DNA of 64,000 nt from Streptosporangiaceae bacterium NEAU-GS5 (GTDB lineage Bacteria; Actinomycetota; Actinomycetes; Streptosporangiales; Streptosporangiaceae), in the NCBI GenBank assembly GCA_017592665.1, contig JAGFNW010000003.1:420309-484308 (forward strand), read 5' to 3'. How positions within the stretch are numbered: position 1 is the first letter of the stretch; each line of letters opens with the position of its first letter. The position numbers and the translations under genes are program-made. The notes below the pieces were generated by a model. The model had not been told where the DNA came from, did no database searches, and saw only the letters and a program-made list of their open reading frames with translations. Shown here in pieces: positions 55,401 to 63,995 of the stretch.

Positions 55401-55642
55401 TCGGCGAGCGGCACGCCTGCACCGTCCTCCTCCACGTCTCCTGAGGCCACGTCGGCTTCAACCTCCGCCCCCCGGTCGGAGTCTTCGGGGTTCGGTGCCG
55501 ACGATTCGTAAGGAAACAACATCCCGACGGCGTACTGACGGTCCGGCATGTTGACGACGACCTCGTCGTCGCCGCCATCTGGTCCGACGTAGGCCGCTCG
55601 AAGGTGCTTCAGCGCGAGTTCCTGGGCCCTGGTCAGGGTCAC
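52466..55642 (-). CDS. DrmA-like SF2 helicase (DISARM-like)
   Basis: 1058 residues. N-terminal ~400 residues are a non-helicase region with an acidic stretch (~50-75). Helicase motifs are Walker A PTGGGKT (417-423), DELH (627-630), STATIR (663-668), and C-terminal SVGIDIPRLASMLMVGQPK with QATSRVGRGRN. CPWC at 532-535 and a Cys pair ~30 residues later suggest a zinc finger. This layout matches DrmA, the DISARM core helicase. It overlaps the upstream NERD gene by 4 bp. Confidence 0.9.
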   Translation of the reverse strand: MTLTRAQELALKHLRAAYVGPDGGDDEVVVNMPDRQYAVGMLFPYESSAPNPEDSDRGAEVEADVASGDVEEDGAGVPLAEDWRPSSVAISFVTDRTTVSCDFSGGTYQPITGDGPPRWQRRPFRFQEVELSQKRPLHQVREGDVPIEIGSRWRPSGDAHLVTVHVRLLSKSTGDDRLDIGRMLFQVALSVTPAPGGQIFEYDSSRSHDPDAESAELRLRYRDRKVYAVGHGMAADWDLSDGECTHVFLDPVPAFVVPAIETTGFDPESDAAKALRLDNLSRIDTQPDEVVSMLDVFVKAFSDWVSEQEDCVSGFGADAPVARTITDRARTAVRRMEAGVNLLREKEQEPLRTAFALGMAAMRLQMRQTAIKHGEDTAGVKEPRWRPFQLGFLLVALASTVDETHENRELVDLIWFPTGGGKTEAYLGLAAIEIFRRRIAHGIAGAGTAVITRYTLRLLTSQQFQRAASLVCAMEILRRDDPRAKGMARFSIGLWVGNEVTPGTRSEAKGALERLHKAVRPKEANQFQVESCPWCDAALLPEAKVHEPGRYGFRAVGRDVVIHCTRGNCRFSDELPVAVVDDVLYEDPPTILLATVDKFARLQFRPEAGSLLGLDTTFRQPSMIIQDELHLLSGPLGTTVAVFDAVIQMLLSRDGAAPKIVASTATIRASGEQVQGLYGRSVVLYPPAGLNGDRTFFSRPVESGEGRLYVGLMPQSLSQVSAVIAATAPLIEIPEVLARDADAGGTRDSYWTTVMYHNSLRELGRTGTLVVDDVNGRLEPRSARLGLPLRRVRADRVLELTSRRGPEELPNDLRELGRSADHTEQAIDVVLSSNMLSVGIDIPRLASMLMVGQPKTTAEYIQATSRVGRGRNNGIVTTLFRSNRARDRSHFETFRSYHEALYRSVEPTSVTPWSLASRARSLAGALVALLRQSFSALAENDSASRLDLDDDRMRGAIERLVAKFVDLVNRSEHIEVAETEEEVWRLLRDWDRRAKLAREAGATLVYDRRKADDEALLKRFGQRGEGWLVADSMRSVEPNVAVHVREPLEGGNRGTNPA

Positions 55643-57159
55643 TGCGTCACCACCCGCTGTTGGAGTAGTTGCTGAAGGCGTCGCCTGTCGTCCCTGGACG
55701 CGACGATGTGCAATGCGACACGAGCGCGTGTCACGGCGACGTAGAAGGCCGCAGTCCCGGCTTTGTCGAAGGACAGAGGAAGATCGCAGACGATGATGTG
55801 CTCCGCTTCGAGGCCCTTCGCATACTTTGGGCTCGTGACGACGAATCCGTGAGGCGTCAAGCAGGGAGCCGCGCTCGACGTCGTGCTGACGATCCAGATG
55901 TCTTCCTTGCGGACTCCGTCTGCCACCAACTGCTGCGCGATGGACTCGGCCTCGTCGACGTCAGGATCCCCGCCGGGCGTGTGCCACTGAACCCTGTCCC
56001 CGTGGACGATGCCCGGGTCTCCGACGTCCGCCCCGAGGTATTCCTGAACCATGTGCACGATCGCCTGAGTGTTGCGAACGTTGAGGTCCAGGTCGACCGA
56101 GATCGCCTCAGGCGCAATGATCTCGAAGACGTCCTCGTCGAAGCCCCCGTCGACGTGCGCTTGGTTGTTCATGTCGAGGAACATCCGCCACCGGCCCGCA
56201 GCTCGTCCACCGACGACGAGTGCGTCGAGTGTGTCCATTCCTTCAGCGGTCATCAGGTCCTGCGCTTCGTCAATGAATACGGCGTCATAGACTTTGGTCG
56301 GCTCCAGCTGGCCGAATGGGACGAGGTCGATATCACGATCGATCACGTGTGCGGCGAAGAAGCCCAGCAGCTCCGGAGAACGGAAGGTGATCAAGACGGA
56401 CCTTCCTTGATCTGCGTCTTGCTTCGCCGACTCGACAAGGACGAGTGACTTGCCTGTGCCGGCGCCGCCGAACACCATGACCCGAGGGTTGCGTGCCAGC
56501 GAGGCGAGGACCCTGGCCTGGCTCGCAGTGGCACGATTCTGCTCCTCGATGACCGCTCCACGCTGTGCGTCGATCACGGGCATGCGCGTGAACTCTCCGA
56601 ACAGGCGCGCCCGCAGGTCTTCGGTTCTCGCACGCTTACGGCTAGCGGGCGGCGTTTGTGCTGCCGCCGCTATCACATCGAGCGCGTAAGCCATTCCTTG
56701 GACGCTCATGTCGTCCTTCGCCAGCCAGTGGGTCGGCTGCCATTCGAGCGAGTGCGGAGGAGTGTCGATGTCAGGCGTGACGACGATGGCCTCGTGCGCG
56801 AACCAGCCGACGCCCTCCTTGTGGAGGATGTTCCTCAGCGCGTACATGGCGGACCGTGATTGCTCCATTGGCGAGTCAGCCAGCTTGTGCCAGTCGTTAC
56901 GTCGGTCGACGCTGTACCAGGCGCCGTCGTACTTCCTGACCCCTCCTCCCTTGGCCTCGACGACGATTACGACGTTCTTCCACAAAACGACGAAGTCTGC
57001 TTCCGCCTGCTGTTTATAGGCATGGGAGCGCAGTTTCACCGAATGGAAGGCTACTGCGTCGGTATCGCCGTCGATCTCTCGCAGTAATCGGGCGATCCTG
57101 CGCTCGGCGTCGCTGCTGGCGTTCCTTTCGATGTCCGTCAGGTCGGGAACGAGGATCAC
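55639..57159 (-). CDS. NERD nuclease-SF1 helicase fusion
   Basis: 506 residues. Residues ~15-125 form a NERD-type (PD-(D/E)xK-like) nuclease: Asp55 in EADFVVLW and Glu68/Lys70 in VIVVEAKGGG. An SF1/UvrD-DUF2075-like helicase follows, with Walker A GGAGTGKS (231-238), IDEAQD (296-301), LDLNVRNTQAIV (motif IV region) and AFYVAVTRARVAL (motif VI). It is not a standard DISARM subunit. It overlaps both neighbours by 4 bp, so it belongs to the operon and probably provides a nucleolytic step. Confidence 0.9.
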   Translation of the reverse strand: MILVPDLTDIERNASSDAERRIARLLREIDGDTDAVAFHSVKLRSHAYKQQAEADFVVLWKNVVIVVEAKGGGVRKYDGAWYSVDRRNDWHKLADSPMEQSRSAMYALRNILHKEGVGWFAHEAIVVTPDIDTPPHSLEWQPTHWLAKDDMSVQGMAYALDVIAAAAQTPPASRKRARTEDLRARLFGEFTRMPVIDAQRGAVIEEQNRATASQARVLASLARNPRVMVFGGAGTGKSLVLVESAKQDADQGRSVLITFRSPELLGFFAAHVIDRDIDLVPFGQLEPTKVYDAVFIDEAQDLMTAEGMDTLDALVVGGRAAGRWRMFLDMNNQAHVDGGFDEDVFEIIAPEAISVDLDLNVRNTQAIVHMVQEYLGADVGDPGIVHGDRVQWHTPGGDPDVDEAESIAQQLVADGVRKEDIWIVSTTSSAAPCLTPHGFVVTSPKYAKGLEAEHIIVCDLPLSFDKAGTAAFYVAVTRARVALHIVASRDDRRRLQQLLQQRVVTQ

Positions 57160-60100
57160 GAGCGCTGCTCCTGCCAGAGGTCTTCATACTCGCGGTATCC
57201 GAGCAACTCGTTGACGTCTCCGAAATTGTCCGCCAGGTCCACGATGAGGCACTCGTCCTTCCCGCCGTTGGCAGGGCCGCGCAGGCCGCGGCCGGCCATC
57301 TGAATATAGGCGTTCGGGCTGAAGGTCGGGCGCGCGATGTAGAGTGCGCGGACGCCCGGGGCGTCGAAACCCTGGATCAGCAGGTCGCAGTTCGCAAGGA
57401 CGCGGATCTCGTTGTCCTTGAATTGCTCGATGATGTCGCGGCGCACCTGCCTACCGGTCTGTCCGCTTACCGCAGCCGCCTCGACGCCGCGATACCGCAA
57501 CGTAGCGGCGAGGACTTGGGCTGAAAGGACGTTCGGAGTGAACACCAGCACCGGCCATGTCTTATCCAATCTCATGATGTGGTTGACGAGGATTGACATG
57601 CGGGCTTGGTCCTGGCCGATGCGATCCAGAACAGTTTGACTGATCCTGCGCTGTTTCGTGGCTTCGACGATCTCGTCGGGCCGAAGGACGACCTCGATGC
57701 CGGGCAGTACCTCGTGCTGGACCCGCGCAAGCACTCCGAGCTCTGCGAGCCGCTTGTACGGGTCTGCCTCGAAGGCATCGAGCTTTCGATTGCCGAACCG
57801 GCTCGCAAGCGCAGCGGTCGCTGTCTCGGACGTGCCTTTGAAGGGCGTCGCGGAAAGTCCGACGAGAGGGCGTTCCCAGCCGCGACCGGCGACGCCGAGC
57901 CAATTCAAAATTCGCGTGTACCTCTCAGAGCCGCCCGCGCGATGTCCCTCGTCGATGATGACTGCTGACGCGCTCCTCAGCCAATCGTATTCGGAGCTGT
58001 CGAGGATGGCATCGAGTTTGGCGTCTGTCGCGACGATTACGCTGAACTCCGTGTCCGGCTCGTGCACGGTGCTGCTCTCCCACAGACGCCCGATCGTCAG
58101 CGGACGCTCGTCTCCGAGCCCTCGCCAGACTGTGCTCCAGGTCTGCACAGCCTGTTCACAGAGCTCCAGCGACTGCGCGATCCATAGGATGGGGCCACGA
58201 AGGCTTCCCTCTATGAAGAGCCAGAGCACGGTCTCTGCCGCGACGCGTGTCTTGCCCGCACCAGTCGGGAGTTCCACCATCGCCTTGAGATGACGACCGT
58301 TCGGTTCACGCAGCGTGAGCACGTCTCTGAGTTGCCGACTGATCTTCCGCTGGAACGTGTGAAGGGGGTTGAGCTTTACGGCACCGGGGACGATGAATTC
58401 ATGCTCTTGGCGCTCATTGCGACGGCCAGCGTATTCACTCGCGAATCCCATCTTTCGCAGCCATGAAACGGCCGCCGCGCCACCCGACCATGTTATCGGG
58501 ACGTCAGGGAAGCCTTCCTGCCGGAAGAGGTCTGCGAGCAGCTTGATCGAGTCCGAGCCGTACACCTTGAGGAAGAGATCGGCGACAGAGGTCTGGTCGG
58601 TGACCAGCCCCTGTGCCTCGAGCGCCTGCCAAAGCCCCTTGGGCAATGCATCCCGCAGGTCATCCGGACCGAAATAGACACCAAGTCGGTCTGCGTCGGT
58701 CGCGGCCGCCTTTGCTTCCTGCCGAAGTGCTTGGAGGTGGTGGTCGAGGCCTGTCTTGAGGACTTTGTCGAGCTCAGCATTTGTGAGGCGCAGGTCGAAG
58801 GCGTCATTGACGAAGCCGAGGAGCCGACGCTCGTCGGCGTCGCCACGCACCACTAGATTCAGTCCGTCCAGGTGCCACTCGAGCGACTGGTCCTCGACGC
58901 CGTCCTCGGTGGTCACCCGCTTAACCACCTGGATTGCCCGTGCGACCGTTGCGTTGATCAGCCTGTCGGCGGCTTGCGTGCTTCGCAGCCCGGTGAAGAC
59001 GTCGACTACCCGCTCGCTCTCCTGTTCTCCCTCTATCACCATCGAGAACGCGAAGCTGTCTTCGAACCGGCGGCAACCCACCGATTTTACGAGTTCGACT
59101 GCCTGATCACTCGTCACTCTCAGATACGGGCGCTGGCGTGACGAGAGGAATTCCTCCTGCTCGTCCGTCGTGGCGAGGAACACCGACGTCGGGGGCCGCG
59201 GCTCGGTCGCGCGCCTCACTCTGGCGGGCATGGTCGCGGGCTGAGTACCCGGATATGCGATGCGGCACGCCGTCGTGATGAAGTCGACGAGCACGGAATC
59301 CTCGATGCCTGGCGCGAACAGTTTCGCCTCGAGCGCTTCTTTGAGCACAGGAACGGGTACCGCGTCGAGCTCATCTGGGAGTTCCAAGGCATCGGAGACT
59401 TGTCGCGGTCCACGAAACAGCGGGAGGAGCTTCTCGTACTTAATGAGAGACGGCCCGACGACGTCGGCCGGCGGGCGAAACCCTCGGTTCGACCGCAGCA
59501 GGCCCGCACGGTCCACCGCCCAGCGAACCGGTGACCTCACGGTATGGCTCCTGCCCGTGTCGAGATCCTCACAGGTCCACCGGGAGTCGTCTGCTCCGAG
59601 TAACCCGACGGTCCAGCTCTCACGCAACTGCGATGACGCTCCTGCGTCACGCAAGATGAACAACATGGAGAACGGGCCTGGCCCCTCCCCGGGATAGAGG
59701 TCGATGTTGTCGATCGGCCGCTCGCCAGGGCCCAGCTTTGCGTTGAGCGTCGCGGTGACCCACTCTCGGTACTGTCCGAAAGATGGTTCGTCCTCCACGG
59801 AGTAGCCCCTCACGGGCCCGCGAATGACCCCCAGCCGATACGCCACCTCAGGCATGCAGCGCTGGCGGTCCAGGGTCCTCACCGCATATTCGTCGCCCAA
59901 GGGCTCGTCGAGATCGAAGACCTGGCGCGGCCATGCCCATCCACCGTCACAGGTCGGGACCTTGAACGTGGCCGAGTGGCCGGTCAAGACCTTCACCGCA
60001 AGGGAGACGGGCACTCCGACAACGGCGTCCCAGAGCTTGGACAGTTCCTCGTCACCCGACGTGTCCGAGAGCCTTGCAAGGCGCGCGTTGAGGATCGCGA

Positions 60101-61862
60101 GCGGGTCGAGGTCCCGAAATCCGACTTTCCTGAGGCCATCGTCCACCCCGGGCTGTGCCAGAAAGTCGGGGGAGACGAAGATCGCCCCTTCGATCTCGAT
60201 GCCCTCCTCCTGATGGAGGAAGATGACATCTTTGTCCCTCAGGGTCCGCATGCCTTTGGTGGTGGGGATCACCTTTGCATGATCGATATCGGGCAGATTC
60301 CTGTTGCCGCACACGAATTTGAACGCATTCGAGGCAGACACGGCATCGGCCCCTTCGGCCCACTCCCGAAGCCAAGAGAGAAGTCCGCGCTTCGGTATGG
60401 ATTCTAGAGCACGCTTCGTAGACCTATCGTCTGCATCGATGACGCTGCGGGATGCCGCTGCTACGAACAACTGTCGGAGGCGCGTGACTCGCTGCGGCGA
60501 CGTATAACAACGCCAATGCGGGACGTCGTCACGGGTGTTCGGTGAGATAGTCCATGCGTGATGGATGCTCGCATCGATCACGATGCTGAAATCCAGGGGA
60601 CGCAGCTCCGCGGCGCGTGCCAGGGCTCCCGTGGCATCTGGGACGAGCTTGAGGTCCGCAGACATCTGCGGCACGTGCGCGCAGAGGAGCTCGTCGCCGA
60701 ATGAGAGCGCCTCCTTGCCTCGTGCGGGCATGTAGTCAAGGTGAGCAGCGGGATCATCGAGCGTAGTCACCCGCGGCAGCATGCCGACGAACATTTCCGA
60801 AAGCGTCCCAAGTATCTCTCGGTTGTAGTCGTTCTTTAGCAGCGTGGTCCTGTCGTCGTTCACACTCCACGGAGCGTTGAAGAGGGCGGAGGCCGAGGTC
60901 TGATCCTGGAGAGGGAAATACGACCAGAACCGCCCGATTCGCTGCCTCGCATGTCGTTTCGGAATCGCGACGGTAACTTTGACTTCCGTACGCGAAACAG
61001 CTTCACCGACCTGCTTTCGCGCCTCCAGAGACGGCGCATGCATCTGATTCTCGACGATCCACTCGTCGCCTCCGCCGTCGGGACGCTCAATCTTCAGCAC
61101 CCCACCACCGAAATCGCGAGATACATGACTCGTCTCGAATGGGTCGGTGCCGAGCACCCTGAGCTTGATCTCACGAACGGCGCTGACGAAGAGGAGGAAC
61201 TCCGAAGAAAATCCCTCGATCTCTCGGCGAAGCCGCCCAAGATTGGACGCACGTGGAAGCTTGACGATGGTAGCCGCCCACTCCGATAGTTCCGCAAGAA
61301 CTGGATCTTCAGCGAATGCGTCGGTTGGGTCGACTATGGTCGCGGTGCGAAGGGCCGGATAACGCTTTGCGGTGGAACCGATCTGGGCGATCTGGATCTG
61401 AGCCGCTGGCGAGTTGAACCCGAACGAGATCGAACGGCTGAAGATCTGCGGAGCATCCGAAACCGCGAGGACTGACTTGAACCCTAGTCCGAAGCGTCCG
61501 ATCTCGTCGCCTCGTTTGCCGCTGAGGTGCGCGTGCATGATCGCGGTGAGCCCGCTCTTCGAGAACGGACGACCCGCATTGGCACAGTAGAGGGCTCGAC
61601 CTTCAGTGTCGAGGACGATTTCGACCCTACCGGCGAACTCTCCTTGGGCATCGCTGACCCCTGACATGGCGTCGGCGGCGTTTTGGACGAGTTCGAGGAG
61701 TGTGCGATCAGAATATCCTCCGACCCGGATGGATTCCTCATGGTTCGCGTGCTCAGAGATGAGGTGGGGGTTTGCCCGGTAGGAAGCGATAGCCCGGGCG
61801 AACTGATCCTCCAGCTCTTGCGTAAGGCCCGCGTCCGGCGTCCATGACTGACGTGTCGTCAC
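57156..61862 (-). CDS. GHKL (Hsp90/sacsin-like) ATPase-SF2 helicase fusion
   Basis: 1568 residues, first gene of the operon. N-terminal ~220 residues are a GHKL ATPase: N-box Glu57/Asn61/Asp64 in ELVQNAADA, G1 box DTEGRALYCANAGRPF, G2 box GRFGLGFKS (122-130). A ~940-residue middle region has no domain I recognise. The C-terminal ~400 residues are an SF2 helicase: Walker A PTGAGKT (~1199), DEGH (~1304), LSATPFKGT (~1337), NCDLLIQGFDAPGV and QMAGRGLRG (~1521). Sacsin-like GHKL domains occur in several antiphage genes. In place it could stand in for the DrmD or DrmE subunit of DISARM. Confidence 0.9.
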   Translation of the reverse strand: MTTRQSWTPDAGLTQELEDQFARAIASYRANPHLISEHANHEESIRVGGYSDRTLLELVQNAADAMSGVSDAQGEFAGRVEIVLDTEGRALYCANAGRPFSKSGLTAIMHAHLSGKRGDEIGRFGLGFKSVLAVSDAPQIFSRSISFGFNSPAAQIQIAQIGSTAKRYPALRTATIVDPTDAFAEDPVLAELSEWAATIVKLPRASNLGRLRREIEGFSSEFLLFVSAVREIKLRVLGTDPFETSHVSRDFGGGVLKIERPDGGGDEWIVENQMHAPSLEARKQVGEAVSRTEVKVTVAIPKRHARQRIGRFWSYFPLQDQTSASALFNAPWSVNDDRTTLLKNDYNREILGTLSEMFVGMLPRVTTLDDPAAHLDYMPARGKEALSFGDELLCAHVPQMSADLKLVPDATGALARAAELRPLDFSIVIDASIHHAWTISPNTRDDVPHWRCYTSPQRVTRLRQLFVAAASRSVIDADDRSTKRALESIPKRGLLSWLREWAEGADAVSASNAFKFVCGNRNLPDIDHAKVIPTTKGMRTLRDKDVIFLHQEEGIEIEGAIFVSPDFLAQPGVDDGLRKVGFRDLDPLAILNARLARLSDTSGDEELSKLWDAVVGVPVSLAVKVLTGHSATFKVPTCDGGWAWPRQVFDLDEPLGDEYAVRTLDRQRCMPEVAYRLGVIRGPVRGYSVEDEPSFGQYREWVTATLNAKLGPGERPIDNIDLYPGEGPGPFSMLFILRDAGASSQLRESWTVGLLGADDSRWTCEDLDTGRSHTVRSPVRWAVDRAGLLRSNRGFRPPADVVGPSLIKYEKLLPLFRGPRQVSDALELPDELDAVPVPVLKEALEAKLFAPGIEDSVLVDFITTACRIAYPGTQPATMPARVRRATEPRPPTSVFLATTDEQEEFLSSRQRPYLRVTSDQAVELVKSVGCRRFEDSFAFSMVIEGEQESERVVDVFTGLRSTQAADRLINATVARAIQVVKRVTTEDGVEDQSLEWHLDGLNLVVRGDADERRLLGFVNDAFDLRLTNAELDKVLKTGLDHHLQALRQEAKAAATDADRLGVYFGPDDLRDALPKGLWQALEAQGLVTDQTSVADLFLKVYGSDSIKLLADLFRQEGFPDVPITWSGGAAAVSWLRKMGFASEYAGRRNERQEHEFIVPGAVKLNPLHTFQRKISRQLRDVLTLREPNGRHLKAMVELPTGAGKTRVAAETVLWLFIEGSLRGPILWIAQSLELCEQAVQTWSTVWRGLGDERPLTIGRLWESSTVHEPDTEFSVIVATDAKLDAILDSSEYDWLRSASAVIIDEGHRAGGSERYTRILNWLGVAGRGWERPLVGLSATPFKGTSETATAALASRFGNRKLDAFEADPYKRLAELGVLARVQHEVLPGIEVVLRPDEIVEATKQRRISQTVLDRIGQDQARMSILVNHIMRLDKTWPVLVFTPNVLSAQVLAATLRYRGVEAAAVSGQTGRQVRRDIIEQFKDNEIRVLANCDLLIQGFDAPGVRALYIARPTFSPNAYIQMAGRGLRGPANGGKDECLIVDLADNFGDVNELLGYREYEDLWQEQRS

Positions 61863-62205
61863 AGGCGCGCACTCCCCCCGTCTGAGGTCTCTGCGCTGGG
61901 ATCGGTAGATCCGCTCAGAGCAGCTTCAACGCCCGCGAAACTGCGCACCGTTGGGCGGGACTCACCCGCGTGATGGACGTACAGGTGGGTGTTGGACAGC
62001 TCGCCAACGTCGCCGGCATCTCGCGGGCCAGCTCCATCGCAATCGTGCACGCCACACTCCAACGTTGACACTTGTCTTTCAGCCGGACGTGCGCGATGTC
62101 GCCTATCCGCCTGCATGGGAATCTAGATGACACGCGACCGACAAAGACAGTGTCAACGGCGTCTGAATTCTGGCTCTGCCACACATTTGGTGGTGTTGAC
62201 CCGGC
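61863..62205. other. Upstream region of the DISARM-like operon, no gene seen
   Basis: This 343-bp stretch must contain the leftward promoter. I see no coding region, no convincing -35/-10 pair and no regulator gene. Confidence 0.5.
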
Positions 62206-62277
62206 TCAGTCGGCGAGCAGGATGCATTTGCGCAGGAGATCGAGCTTGGCACGGCCGTACATCTGTCGTTTGAGCAT
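62206..62277 (-). mobile_element. Transposase C-terminal scrap (ISL3-like)
   Basis: The 23-codon frame LKRQMYGRAKLDLLRKCILL ending at a stop matches the C-terminal signature (K.IKRQMYGRAGF.LLR.R.LL) of ISL3-type transposases. Nothing else of the insertion sequence remains, so it marks an old insertion at the island's right side. Confidence 0.65.
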
Positions 62278-62400
62278 TTAAAGTTACGTGGAATCTGGCC
62301 GTGGGGGTGATCATGTCACCTCGGTCCTGACCACGGAACGGGAGAGATGGCTTGAGCGGCACGGTGGTGCTGGAGGATAGATGGCCGGTGCTGGGCCGGG

Positions 62401-62745
62401 CATGCGCGGGCGGCCGAGTGGCTGCGGATCTGGGTGGATCTGGGGAGGGCGCCGCGAACGATCGATGCCGATGCGCGAGGGGTGGCCGACGGGAACATCG
62501 CGGTGACCGCCGCGCTCCCTGGGGCCGCCGAGGCTCCCGCATCCCCCTGGTGCTCGCCCCTTGCCGGTCACCGCTTCGATGTGACGGTTGAGGTTCGCGC
62601 CGACGAGATGCGGGGCATCGCCGAGTTCGGTGTTCGCAACCTGCGGCGGCTGCAGTATCACGACCGCTCCGCGCCTGGCTGGACGACGATCGGACGGCTG
62701 CTGCGTCCGCTGGAGGTCGTCAACGCCGGGCTGGAGGCCCGGTGA
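62401..62745 (+). pseudogene. N-terminal fragment of an integrase joined to unknown sequence
   Basis: The frame reads AEWLRIWVDLGRAPRTIDAD, the SAM-like N-terminal start of actinobacterial tyrosine recombinases. It then changes into an unrelated stretch (HRFDVTVEVRADEMRGIAEF; LLRPLEVVNAGLEAR) and stops. No start codon or core domain is present, so this is a rearranged remnant. Confidence 0.5.
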
Positions 62746-62772
62746 CGCAGCATCGGCAACGCGCCATGCCGG

Positions 62773-63765
62773 ATGTCGTCGCGCTGTTGCTCCTGCGCTG
62801 CGGAGGGCCGGACCTTCTGGGGCTGGACCGAGGAAGAATGGGTCCACCTGCTCGGCCGTGACCAGGGCGAATTTCATCGCAATGCGCCCGCTTGGGCTGG
62901 TGACGAGGTCCGCCCCTACCTGGCGGCGCACGCTTACCTGCTGGGCTCGTTCACCGGCTTCGATCGGCTCGGCAGCTTCCAACGCCTCACCCTGGCCCGG
63001 CAGATCTTCGGGCGGGACCGTCTGAACCGCGAGATCGCCCAGGTTCGAGCCGTCCTGGACGAGTGGGGTTACCGGCTCGGCCGCGACGACGACACGCTGC
63101 TGCCGATGGTGGCCTGCCGGCTGTTCCTGCTCAACCGCAGCCCTCACGTTGACGAGCTGACCACCGAACTGTTCGATCGGGTGCGCCGCGATCGTCTGCT
63201 GCCGGGCACGCAGATGAATGTCTTGCACGCCCTGCAACGGGCGGTGAGCGCGCTGGGGTTCTGCGATCCGCCCCGGCAGGGCACCGGCTGTCACTCGGCC
63301 CGGGCCACGGGCGGCGCACCAGAGTGGGAGCGGTGGGTTGACCGCTGGCCTGCCACCTCGCCGTTGACGCCTCGCACCCGCAGCGGCGTCCGCTCCAACC
63401 TGCTCAAAGTTGGTCGCTGGCTCCAGGCCGGACATCCCGACGCCGCCGATCCAGCCGGCTGAACCCGGCAGACCTGCGCGGCCTGGGGCGCCGCGCTCGA
63501 TCGGATGAACGTCGGCAACTACGTCCAGCGCACCGTCGGCCTCAAGGACCGTGTCGGCAAGCCGCTGGCAGCCAGCAGCAAGGAGGGGCAGCTCGCCGCA
63601 CTGCGCAGGTTCTTCACCGACTGTCAGGAATGTGAGTGGCTGCCCCGCCGTTTCGACCCCGCAACGCGCGCTGGCGACCCCGCGCAGCATCGCCGCTCTG
63701 CTCGGCCCGAACCCCGCGTGATCGCCGACGAGATCTGGGCCAAGCTGGTCCAGCCCGCGCCTAAT
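62773..63765 (+). pseudogene. Tyrosine recombinase (integrase) pseudogene
   Basis: A large-integrase N-terminal half is recognisable: FWGWTEEEWVHLLGRD, then WVDRWPATSPLTPRTRSGVR, NYVQRTVGLKDRVGKPLAAS, LRRFFTDCQECEWLPRRFDP and PRVIADEIWAKL. It is broken by an in-frame TGA at 63460-63462 and by a pair of compensating frameshifts between ~63665 and ~63715 (the true frame reads ALATPRSIAALLGPN there). The catalytic R-H-R-Y domain is missing: the sequence jumps into a DUF2637 remnant. It cannot mediate excision. Confidence 0.75.
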
Positions 63766-63876
63766 GATCCAGAGCGTACCAAGATGGCGCAGTGCCCGAG
63801 AAGGCGATCATCGCCGATGATCTCGCGAGCCTGAACGGTCCAGGACGGCCGTTGTCGCAGCGCTTTCTAGCAGCTA
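63766..63876 (+). pseudogene. Truncated second DUF2637 C-terminus
   Basis: 63766-63868 aligns with 42917-43023 in the intact DUF2637 gene (shared blocks CCAGAGCGTACC and GCGAGCCTGAACGGTCCAGG); identity ends at CGCTTTCT. One base is missing relative to the intact copy. It is fused directly to the integrase remnant. Confidence 0.8.
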
Positions 63877-63941
63877 GTACCGCAGCCGCCATTGCAGGCT
63901 TGAGCTGGCGGGATGCGGCGGGAGAGGTTGCGCTCATGGGA

Positions 63942-63995
63942 GCAGCCGCCTGACGATCATGTGTTTGTGAAGACAACAGAATCGAAGGCGGCTGC
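63942..63995. repeat. 10-bp inverted repeat at the window end
   Basis: GCAGCCGCCT and AGGCGGCTGC face each other 34 bp apart. A GTG-started frame (VFVKTTESKAAA) begins between them and leaves the window; it resembles a transposase start only vaguely. Confidence 0.35.
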
